Assembly: GCF_000373645.1 (NCBI RefSeq)
Contig: NZ_KB892016.1
Coordinates: forward strand, 62,278 to 126,277
Length of the DNA: 64,000 nucleotides
Direction: 5' to 3'
Origin: Streptomyces sp. ATexAB-D23
Lineage (GTDB): Bacteria; Actinomycetota; Actinomycetes; Streptomycetales; Streptomycetaceae
Below, one piece after another: positions 25,091 through 32,283 of the stretch. The position numbers were made by a program, and so were the translations under genes. Position 1 is the stretch's first letter; each line of letters begins with the position of its first letter. The notes beneath the pieces are model-generated. The model worked only from the letters and a program-made list of their open reading frames with translations. It searched no databases and was not told where the DNA came from.

Positions 25091-26031
25091 CAGGCCTTCC
25101 AGCATGCGACGGAGTGGCGGGGGGCGATCTCCACGACGGGCGGTTCATCGGCGCACCGCTCGTCGGCGACCGGGCAGCGGTCGCGGAAGCGGCAGCCGGC
25201 CGGGGGGTTCAGGAGGGAGGGCGGGGCGCCGGCGATGCCCTTGAGGGGCTGGTCGGCGTACCGGGCGCCGACGGCGGGGAGCGAGCCGAGCAGCAGCTTG
25301 GTGTACGGGTGGCGGGGCGCGGTCGTCAGGACCTTCGTGGGGGCCTTCTCGGCGAGCTTGCCCGCGTACATGACCATGATGGAGTCGGCGATGTGCGAGG
25401 TGAGGCCGAGGTCGTGGGTCACGAAGATCATGCTGGTGACCAGGCCCTTGTCGCGCAGCCCGGTGAGCGCGCCGACGACGGCGCGCTGGGTGGAGACGTC
25501 GAGCGCGGAGGTCACCTCGTCGGCGATGAGGACGGACGGGTCGAGCAGGGTGGAGATCACCATGACGGTGCGCTGTTTCATGCCGCCGGACAGCTCGATC
25601 GGGTAGCGGTCCAGGACGTCGTGGTCCAGGCCCACCAGGTCGAGCCTGCGGTGGAGTTCGGCGGTGTCGACGCCGACGCCCCGCGAGGCGAGCAGCTCGC
25701 GGATCATGCGTCCGATGCGCCGGGTCGGGTTGAGGGCGCTCATGGAGTACTGCGGGACGAGCGAGATGCGGTGGAAGCGGAAGGCGTTCATCGCGCGGTC
25801 GTCGGCCACCGGCACGTCGTCGCCGTCGAGGGTGACGGTGCCGCCCGCGTGCCGCATCCGGCCGTCGAGGCGGATCAGCGACTTGCCGAGCGTGCTCTTG
25901 CCGCACCCGGACTCGCCGGCCAGGCCCAGGATCTCCCCGTCGGCGAGGTCGAAGGAGACGCCGTCCAGGGCCCGGACCTCACCGCGCAGGGTGCGGTAGT
26001 GGACCCGGAGATCGGTCACGGTCAGGGTCAT
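25090..26031 (-). CDS. ABC transporter ATP-binding protein (DppD/OppD type)
   Basis: This 313-residue importer ATPase has Walker A GESGCGKSTLGKSL near residue 38, the signature IELSGGMKQRTVMVI near 155, Walker B PSVLIADEVTSALD, and the H-loop VTHDLGLTSHIAD. A C-terminal oligo_HPY extension holds PPAGCRFRDRCPVADERCAD, the four-Cys pattern that in Dpp/Opp-type ATPases can bind an Fe-S cluster. The start at 26031 gives a compact gene 38 bases after the permease. It pairs with the next ATPase as a heterodimer. Confidence 0.92.
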   Translation of the reverse strand: MTLTVTDLRVHYRTLRGEVRALDGVSFDLADGEILGLAGESGCGKSTLGKSLIRLDGRMRHAGGTVTLDGDDVPVADDRAMNAFRFHRISLVPQYSMSALNPTRRIGRMIRELLASRGVGVDTAELHRRLDLVGLDHDVLDRYPIELSGGMKQRTVMVISTLLDPSVLIADEVTSALDVSTQRAVVGALTGLRDKGLVTSMIFVTHDLGLTSHIADSIMVMYAGKLAEKAPTKVLTTAPRHPYTKLLLGSLPAVGARYADQPLKGIAGAPPSLLNPPAGCRFRDRCPVADERCADEPPVVEIAPRHSVACWKA

Positions 26032-26069
26032 GTGCTCAGGCCTCCGGGAGAACTGTGGTGGTCATGTGC

Positions 26070-26975
26070 TCAGGCCTCCCGGAGCTTCGGGTTGAAGACC
26101 TCGTCGAGGCCGACGTTGGCGACGTACAGCGCGCCGACGATCGCGGTGATCCCGGCGCCCGGCGGGACGAACCACCACCACATGCCGAGCTGGAGCGCGC
26201 TCCACTGCTGTGCGCTCTGGAGCATCAGCCCGAGCGAGACGCCCTCGGTGGGGCCGAGCCCGATGAAATCGAGCGAGGAGGCGATCAGGACGGAGCCGCC
26301 GAACAGCAGGATGAACATCATGAAGAGGTACGAGCTCATGTTGGGCGCGATCTCGCGGAAGATGATCCGCCAGGTGCCGCTGCCGCTGAGCCGGGCCAGG
26401 TCCACGAACTCCCGGGTGCGCAGCGAGAACGTCTGCGCCCGGATCGCCCGCGCCGCCCACGGCCAGGAGGTCAGCCCGATGAACAGGCCCTGTACGGGGA
26501 CCGAGCGGACCCCGAGGTAGGCGTTGATGATCAGCAGGACGGCCAGGGCGGGCAGCACGAGGACCACGTTGGTGAGCATGTTGAGGATCTCGTCCACGGC
26601 TCCGCCCCGGTAGCCGGCCAGGAAGCCGACGAGCATGGCGATGACGGCGGCGATGGCCCCGCCGACGACGCCGACCAGGAAGGTGGCGCGCAGCCCGTGC
26701 ACGAACTGGGCGTAGACGTCCTGCCCGAAGGTGGTGGTGCCCATCCAGTACGTGCCGTCGGGCGGGGCGGCCTGCGGGCCGACGTATTCGTTGGGGTCGG
26801 CGTTGTCGAGCAGCGGCGGCCCGACGAGGCCGACGAGCAGGAGCAGCACGACGACGGTGAACCCGATGAGGAGCTTGGGGTTGCGCACGGCGTAGTGCAG
26901 CGTCTCGCGGCCGGGGCGGGCCGCGGGGGCGGAGGGCCCGGCGGGTTCGGCGGCCGGTTCGGGCGCGGTGCTCAT
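26070..26975 (-). CDS. ABC transporter permease (DppC type)
   Basis: This 301-residue inner-membrane permease has a disordered Pro/Ala N-terminus, a first helix (LLIGFTVVVLLLLVGLVGPP), an extracytoplasmic segment with YWMGTTTFGQDVYAQFVHG, then five helices of the BPD_transp_1 domain. The EAA-type cytoplasmic loop is around EFVDLARLSGSGTWRIIFRE. The start at 26975 overlaps the upstream permease stop by four bases. A near-duplicate of the gene-start region (TGTGCTCAGGCCTCC) occurs just upstream of its end at 26031-26080. Confidence 0.92.
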   Translation of the reverse strand: MSTAPEPAAEPAGPSAPAARPGRETLHYAVRNPKLLIGFTVVVLLLLVGLVGPPLLDNADPNEYVGPQAAPPDGTYWMGTTTFGQDVYAQFVHGLRATFLVGVVGGAIAAVIAMLVGFLAGYRGGAVDEILNMLTNVVLVLPALAVLLIINAYLGVRSVPVQGLFIGLTSWPWAARAIRAQTFSLRTREFVDLARLSGSGTWRIIFREIAPNMSSYLFMMFILLFGGSVLIASSLDFIGLGPTEGVSLGLMLQSAQQWSALQLGMWWWFVPPGAGITAIVGALYVANVGLDEVFNPKLREA

Positions 26976-27967
26976 GACTGGCCTCCTGCCATGCCGGTAC
27001 GGGTACGGGGGTCCACGACGACGTACACGACGTCGATGAGGAAGTTGGCGATCAGGACGCCGATGACGATGAACAGGAACGCGCCCTGGAGCAGGAAGAA
27101 GTCCTGGTTCTGGATCGCGGCGAGAATGAGCGAGCCGAGACCGGGGTACGCGAAGACGATCTCGGTGACGAGCGCTCCGGCCACCAGGACGCCCAGCTGG
27201 AGGGCGAGTCCGGTGATCTGGGGCAGGACGGCGTTGCGGAAGGCGTAGCGGCGGATGAGGCGCTGGGGTGCGCCGAGGGCCGACAGATAGGACGAGTAGT
27301 CGGACTCCAGCTCGTAGATGATCATGTTGCGCATGCCGATGGCCCAGCCGCCGAGCGCGACCAGGAAGAGCGAGAGGAACGGCAGCACCCAGTGCTGGAA
27401 CAGGTCCACGGCGAAGTCGACGGACCAGTTCGGCTGGATGTCGAGGCTGTAGCCGCCGGAGATCGGGAACCAGCCCGCCTTGGAGCCGAGCGCCCAGGCG
27501 AGGATGACGGCGATCCACATGTAGGGCATGGCGGTGAGCAGGTAGCCGACCGGGAGGACGGTGTTGTCGAGCACCTTGCGGCGGGCGGCCAGCGCCCCGG
27601 CCCAGTTGCCGACGAACCAGCTGAGCAGGACGGCCGGGATCATCAGGCCGAGGGTGTACGGGAGGGCGTCGAGCAGCACGTCGGCGACGGGTTTGGGAAA
27701 CACCCAGATGGAGAGACCGAAGTCGCCCTGGAGCAGCGCGCTCCAGAAGTGCAGGTACTGCTGCCAGACGGGCTCGTCGAAGCCGAAGAGGTTGTTGTAG
27801 TAGGCGCGCATGGCCTCGACGGCCTCGGGCTGCGAGACGCGGGCGCGGGCCACCATGGCGGCGACCGGGTCGCCCGGCATGAAGCGCGGGATCATCCAGT
27901 TGACGGTGACGGCGACGACGAAGGTCAGCGCGTAGATGAGAAGTTTGCGGGCGAAGTAGCGGCGCAA
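26972..27967 (-). CDS. ABC transporter permease (DppB type)
   Basis: This 331-residue permease starts with a membrane segment (LLIYALTFVVAVTVNWMIPR) followed by the DppB-type periplasmic stretch FMPGDPVAAMVARA. Five further helices follow, with the EAA loop near SYLSALGAPQRLIRRYAFRN, and the C-terminus contains FLIDVVYVVVDPRTR. It forms the channel with the DppC-type subunit. It is the first gene after the binding-protein gene, separated from it by 129 bases containing a stable hairpin that may tune expression. The start follows CGGGGAGCCTCC-like sequence with GGAG. Confidence 0.92.
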   Translation of the reverse strand: MRRYFARKLLIYALTFVVAVTVNWMIPRFMPGDPVAAMVARARVSQPEAVEAMRAYYNNLFGFDEPVWQQYLHFWSALLQGDFGLSIWVFPKPVADVLLDALPYTLGLMIPAVLLSWFVGNWAGALAARRKVLDNTVLPVGYLLTAMPYMWIAVILAWALGSKAGWFPISGGYSLDIQPNWSVDFAVDLFQHWVLPFLSLFLVALGGWAIGMRNMIIYELESDYSSYLSALGAPQRLIRRYAFRNAVLPQITGLALQLGVLVAGALVTEIVFAYPGLGSLILAAIQNQDFFLLQGAFLFIVIGVLIANFLIDVVYVVVDPRTRTGMAGGQS

Positions 27968-27986
27968 GGAGGCTCCCCGGAGAGAG

Positions 27987-28031
27987 CCCCGCCGTGCGGG
28001 CGGCGGTCAGGGCGGCACGCGCACGGCGGGG
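27987..28031 (-). terminator. Attenuating hairpin between binding-protein and permease genes
   Basis: A perfect 12-bp stem, CCCCGCCGTGCG with its complement at 28020-28031, lies between the binding-protein stop and the permease start. Such hairpins commonly let the binding protein be made in excess. Confidence 0.55.
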
Positions 28032-28096
28032 CGGTCATGGATGGGAGTGACCGGCACTGGCCGGCCGCTCCTAGGACAGGGCTCGGAACTGCCGTG

Positions 28097-29824
28097 TCAC
28101 TTGGCGGGCTTGAGCTGGGTGAGCGCCTCGAAGCCGCCCATCTCCAGCCAGTTGCGCCACATCGCGGGGGCGTACTTGGGCGCGCCTTCGGCGTCCGAGG
28201 GCCAATTGGTCCAGGTTCCGGTGGTGGACTGGGCCCACAGGCCGTTGTACCAGAGGGGGATGACGGGCATCTCCTTCAGCTGGATGTCCTGGATCTTCGA
28301 GATGACCTTCTTCATGCCCTCGGTGTCGTCGGTCTTCACCGCGCCGAGTTCCTGGACGAGCTTCCAGGCGTCCTTGTTCTCGTAGCGGCCGAAGTTGACC
28401 GTGTTCTGCTGCTTCTGGACGGGAAGCTGGAACATGTACTCGTAGTACGTCCACGGGGTGCTGGAGAGCTGGCGCTCGTTGTTGACGACGAGGTCGAAGT
28501 CGCCCTTGCCGCGCTGTTCGTTGAGCGCGTTGGCGTCGGGGAACTCGGTGGTGATCCTGATGCCCGCGGCCTTGGCGGACGAGGCGATGACCTTGGCGGC
28601 CTCCATCCAGTCGGTCCAGCCGGTGGGCACGGCCAGCTTCAGGCTGATCTTCGAGCCGTCCTTGTTCTCCACCAGGCCGTCGCCGTCGGTGTCCTTGTAG
28701 CCGGCGTCCGCGAGGAGCTGCCTGGCCTTGGCGGTGTCGAAGGTGAAGCCCTCGCCCGCGACGAGGTCCTTGTCGATGTACGTGTCCCACTGCGGGAGCA
28801 GCCCGGTCGGGTCGGCGGCCCTGACCAGGCCCCCGTACACGCCCTTGACGATCTTCCCGACGTCGACGGAGGCGGCGAGCGCCTTGCGGAAGGCGGCGTC
28901 GTCCATCGGCTTCCTGGTGGTGTTGGGCACGAGCCAGGCAGTGTTGGCGGAGAGCATGTAGGGCGGCTCGTCGTAGTACGAGACGACCTTCTTGCTCTTG
29001 ACCAGGGAGGCGGCGCCGGGCAGGAAGTTGTTGCTCAGGTCCAGCTGGCCCTGGCCGAGCTGGCCGATGACGACCTCGTTGCTGGGGTTGGAGACGTCCA
29101 CGATGTAGCGGGGCGCGGGCTTCATGGACAGGGCCTTCACGCCCCACCAGTCGTCGCGCCGCTGCCAGACGACCCGGTCCTGGGTGTGGCTCTTGAGCGT
29201 GTACGCGCCGGTGCCGACGGGCTTGTCGTTGACGCCGTCCAGGATCTCCTTCTCCGAGCGCTTGCTCCAGATGTGCTCGGGAACGACGGGCTGCCCGTAG
29301 AGGGTGAAGTCCCACTCCTGGTAGCGGGCCTCCTTGAAGGTGAAGCGGACCGTGGTGGCGTCCACCGCCTCCGCGCCGGACAGCCAGCTCCACAGGGTGT
29401 GGAAGGAGGATGCCTCGATCTTGCCGATCCCGTAGGAGTAGGCGACGTCCTTCGCGGTGAGCGGCTTGCCGTCGGACCAGGTGATGCCGGGGCGCAGCTT
29501 CACCTCGTAGGTCCTGTCGTCCGTCCAGCCGCCCGATTCGGCGAGCCAGGGCGTCAGCTTGCCCTCGTTGGGGTCGAAGTGGAACAGGGTCTCGTAGACC
29601 AGGCCCTTGGTGCCGGTGGCGTGGTCCCAGTTGTGCAGCGGGTTGTAGTTGGCCGGCGGCCCCCACTGCGTGCCGGTGGTGTAGAGCGTCTCGTTACGGG
29701 GAAGCGCGCCGCCCCCGGAACCGCCCGAACCGCCCGACGAGGAGCCGCCCCCCGTGCACGCGGTGGCGGCGAGTGCGATCACGGCGAGCGTGGCCGCGAT
29801 CCGTCCCCGGAATCCCGTGCCCAT
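28097..29824 (-). CDS. Extracellular solute-binding lipoprotein, family 5
   Basis: This lipoprotein of about 575 residues captures substrate for the adjacent importer. The signal peptide (RGRIAATLAVIALAA) ends in lipobox ATAC followed by a Gly/Ser linker. The mature part is SBP_bac_5 (about residues 70-480), with ETLFHFDPNEGKLTPWLAES and KLRPGITWSDGKPLTAKDV characteristic of DppA/OppA-like proteins. The ATG at 29824 follows GGAGAAGGAGGG. Although the family is named for peptides, many members bind beta-linked oligosaccharides. With a beta-mannosidase and LacI repressor here, manno-oligosaccharides are the likely ligand, by inference. Confidence 0.92.
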   Translation of the reverse strand: MGTGFRGRIAATLAVIALAATACTGGGSSSGGSGGSGGGALPRNETLYTTGTQWGPPANYNPLHNWDHATGTKGLVYETLFHFDPNEGKLTPWLAESGGWTDDRTYEVKLRPGITWSDGKPLTAKDVAYSYGIGKIEASSFHTLWSWLSGAEAVDATTVRFTFKEARYQEWDFTLYGQPVVPEHIWSKRSEKEILDGVNDKPVGTGAYTLKSHTQDRVVWQRRDDWWGVKALSMKPAPRYIVDVSNPSNEVVIGQLGQGQLDLSNNFLPGAASLVKSKKVVSYYDEPPYMLSANTAWLVPNTTRKPMDDAAFRKALAASVDVGKIVKGVYGGLVRAADPTGLLPQWDTYIDKDLVAGEGFTFDTAKARQLLADAGYKDTDGDGLVENKDGSKISLKLAVPTGWTDWMEAAKVIASSAKAAGIRITTEFPDANALNEQRGKGDFDLVVNNERQLSSTPWTYYEYMFQLPVQKQQNTVNFGRYENKDAWKLVQELGAVKTDDTEGMKKVISKIQDIQLKEMPVIPLWYNGLWAQSTTGTWTNWPSDAEGAPKYAPAMWRNWLEMGGFEALTQLKPAK

Positions 29825-29920
29825 CGTCCCTCCTTCTCCCCGCCGTCCCTGCCGAGCGGAGTTACTGAACCGGGTAAGTGCCGTGAAGTTAAGGCCGCGC
29901 GAAACCCCTGTCAAGGGTGC

Positions 29921-29932
29921 GGGAGCGCTCCC
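29921..29932. promoter_or_regulatory. LacI-family operator GGGAGCGCTCCC
   Basis: This perfect 12-bp palindrome lies in the gap between the binding-protein gene and the divergent LacI gene. It matches the core GGGAGCGCTCCC recognised by Streptomyces sugar repressors such as CebR, so the adjacent LacI protein probably binds it. Confidence 0.8.
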
Positions 29933-30045
29933 ATTTCTTTATTCCTCAAGGGAGTTGAACGATCATTCCTCGGACCCGGCAGCTGTGCCCGTCAAGGCCG
30001 ACGTCTAGGATGCGCGTGGTACACGAACCGGTTAAGCGAGGTCGC

Positions 30046-31068
30046 ATGCCCAAACACCGCCCCACGATCGCCGACATCGCGGCCCGCGCCGGGGTGTCCA
30101 AGGGCGCGGTGTCCTACGCGCTCAACGACCGGCCGGGCGTCTCCCCCGCGACCCGGTCCGCCATCAAGGCCATCGCGCGGGAGATCGGCTGGCGGCCCAA
30201 CAGCGCGGCCCGCGCCCTCACCCGCGCCCGAGCCGACGCGGTCGGCCTCGCGCTGTGCCGGCCCGCCCGGCTGCTCGGCGTCGAACCCTTCTTCATGGAG
30301 CTGATCAGCGGCATCGAGTCCGAGCTCTCGCCGCGCGGCTGCGCCCTGCTCCTCCAGGTCGTCACCGACCCGGCGCAGGAGCTGGAGGTCTACCGCCGCT
30401 GGTGGGGCGAGGGCCGGGTGGACGGCGTCTTCCTCACCGACCTGCGCGGCCCCGACCCCCGCATCGAGGGCGTCGCCGAACTCGGCCTGCCCGCCGTGGT
30501 CATCGGCCACCCCTCGGCGGCCGGACCGCTGCCCGCCGTCTGGTCCGACGACGCGGCGGCCGTCCGCGACACCTTCGCGTACCTCACCGCGCTCGGCCAC
30601 CGCTCGGTCGCCCGGGTCGCCGGGATGCCGGAGCTCAGCCACACCGCGCTGCGCGACCGGGCCCAGCGCGAGGTCTGCGCCGAACTCGGGCTCGGCGATC
30701 CGGTCATCGTGCACACCGGCTACTCCGGCGAGGACGGCGCGCACGCCACCCGCCGGCTGATCAGCTCGCCCCGGCGGCCGACCGCCGTCGTCTACGACAA
30801 CGACATCATGGCCGTCGCCGGGCTCTCGGTCGCCCAGGAGATGGGCCTCGACGTGCCCGGCGACCTCTCCCTCGTCGCGTGGGACGACTCCCAGCTCTCC
30901 CGGGTCGTCCGCCCCCCGCTGACCGCGCTGAGCCGCGACATCCCGGCGTACGGGGGACACGCGGCCCGCACCCTGCTCGCCCTGGTCACCGACGGTGCGG
31001 CCGAGGGCCACGAGGACACGACGGCCCGGCTGGAGCCCCGCGGGTCGACGGGGGCGCCGCGGGCTTAG
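30046..31068 (+). CDS. LacI-family transcriptional repressor
   Basis: This 340-residue repressor has the DNA-binding domain PTIADIAARAGVSKGAVSYAL at the N-terminus with the hinge helix WRPNSAARALTRARADAVGLAL. A periplasmic-binding-protein-like sensor follows (about residues 65-330, including VVYDNDIMAVAGLSVAQEMG and LSLVAWDDSQLSR). The ATG at 30046 follows GAGG. It is divergent from the binding-protein gene, with a GGGAGCGCTCCC operator between, and presumably senses mannobiose-like inducers. Its TAG stop overlaps the left terminus of a 165-bp inverted-repeat element, so the last few residues may have been altered by insertion. Confidence 0.93.
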   Translation: MPKHRPTIADIAARAGVSKGAVSYALNDRPGVSPATRSAIKAIAREIGWRPNSAARALTRARADAVGLALCRPARLLGVEPFFMELISGIESELSPRGCALLLQVVTDPAQELEVYRRWWGEGRVDGVFLTDLRGPDPRIEGVAELGLPAVVIGHPSAAGPLPAVWSDDAAAVRDTFAYLTALGHRSVARVAGMPELSHTALRDRAQREVCAELGLGDPVIVHTGYSGEDGAHATRRLISSPRRPTAVVYDNDIMAVAGLSVAQEMGLDVPGDLSLVAWDDSQLSRVVRPPLTALSRDIPAYGGHAARTLLALVTDGAAEGHEDTTARLEPRGSTGAPRA

Positions 31069-31231
31069 GGCCTGTCCGGCGGATCTTCGTGGATCAGCCC
31101 GCGGCGTCTGGTGTGCGCTATCGGCGTGCGCCGGAATCGCCCTCGCACTGGACGTACTTGGGTGATTCGGCCGTGCGGCGAGAGTGCGTGCCAGGCGTCG
31201 CGGGCCCGCGAAGATCCGCCGGACAGGCCCT
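31067..31231. mobile_element. MITE-like element with 23-bp perfect terminal inverted repeats
   Basis: The left end (31067-31089, starting AGGGCCTGTCCGGCGGATCT) is exactly repeated in reverse at 31209-31231. The 119-bp interior has no coding capacity. The left end supplies the last two bases of the LacI TAG stop. A 13-bp copy of the same terminus occurs at 56194. No transposase is present, so mobilisation would be in trans. Confidence 0.75.
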
Positions 31232-31448
31232 GACCCCCACGGGACGCCGAGCCGATGTCATACCGCAGGAGGATGCCGGGGCCCGATTGATGCGACTCAA
31301 GAGGGCCCCGGGAACGGGCACCGGGAGTGACGCCCCGGGGCCGGGCGGCGGAGACGATGGAGCGGTACCCCTGACCCGGGGCCCCGCCGTGCGGCGGGCC
31401 GCCGGGCGGGCATCCGTCCCGTACACCCACCCCACCCTGGAGTCTGCC

Positions 31449-32219
31449 GTGACCACCATGTCCACCGCTCACCGCGCCACCGCGGTGGCCGCCCGCGCCA
31501 CGGAACTGTCGAAGGTCTACGGCGAGGGCGAGACCAAGGTGACCGCCCTCGACCGGGTCAGCGTGGACTTCCCGCAGGGCGAGTTCACCGCGATCATGGG
31601 CCCGTCGGGCTCCGGCAAGTCCACGCTGATGCACTGCGTGGCCGGCCTCGACAGCTTCAGCGGCGGTTCGGTGCGCATCGGCGAGACGGAGCTCGGGGCG
31701 CTCAAGGACAAGCAGCTCACCCAGCTGCGCCGGGACAAGATCGGCTTCATCTTCCAGGCGTTCAACCTGCTGCCGACGCTGACCGCGCTGGAGAACATCA
31801 CCCTGCCGATGGACATCGCGGGCCGCAAGCCCGACCAGGAGTGGCTGCGCAAGGTCATCGACATGGTGGGCCTCTCCGAGCGGCTGAAGCACCGCCCCAC
31901 CGAGCTGTCCGGCGGCCAGCAGCAGCGCGTCGCGGTGGCCCGCGCCCTCGCCTCGCAGCCCGAGATCATCTTCGGTGACGAGCCGACCGGCAACCTCGAC
32001 TCCCGCTCCGGAGCCGAGGTCCTCGGCTTCCTGCGCAACTCCGTGCGCGAACTGGGCCAGACCGTGGTGATGGTGACCCACGACCCGGCCGCCGCCTCCT
32101 ACGCGGACCGGGTGATCTTCCTGGCCGACGGGGCGATCGTCGACCAGATGATGCACCCCACGGCGGACGGGGTGCTGGACCGGATGAAGGCGTTCGACGC
32201 CAAGGGCCGCACCAGCTGA
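31449..32219 (+). CDS. ABC transporter ATP-binding protein (MacB/LolD type)
   Basis: This 256-residue ATPase powers the adjacent FtsX-type permease at the membrane. It has Walker A MGPSGSGKSTLMHC near residue 55, the Q-loop GFIFQAFNLLPTLTALENI, the signature ELSGGQQQRVAVARALA near 155, Walker B IIFGDEPTGNLD and the H-loop VMVTHDPAAAS. The MacB/LolD group typically drives mechanotransmission or export rather than import. The GTG at 31449 has GGAG six bases upstream, and an ATG at 31458 is the alternative. Upstream, 31232-31448 shows no gene and no clear motif. Confidence 0.93.
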   Translation: MTTMSTAHRATAVAARATELSKVYGEGETKVTALDRVSVDFPQGEFTAIMGPSGSGKSTLMHCVAGLDSFSGGSVRIGETELGALKDKQLTQLRRDKIGFIFQAFNLLPTLTALENITLPMDIAGRKPDQEWLRKVIDMVGLSERLKHRPTELSGGQQQRVAVARALASQPEIIFGDEPTGNLDSRSGAEVLGFLRNSVRELGQTVVMVTHDPAAASYADRVIFLADGAIVDQMMHPTADGVLDRMKAFDAKGRTS

Positions 32220-32283
32220 GCCGCCCCGTACCGGCGCTTCGTACCGCTCCCTCCGGCCCTCTTCCCTCCCAGGACTGACAGAC

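Noticed and set aside
27392..30304. 970-residue plus-strand open frame across the transporter operon
   Set aside because: It lies antisense to permease and binding-protein genes and has no domain-like pattern.
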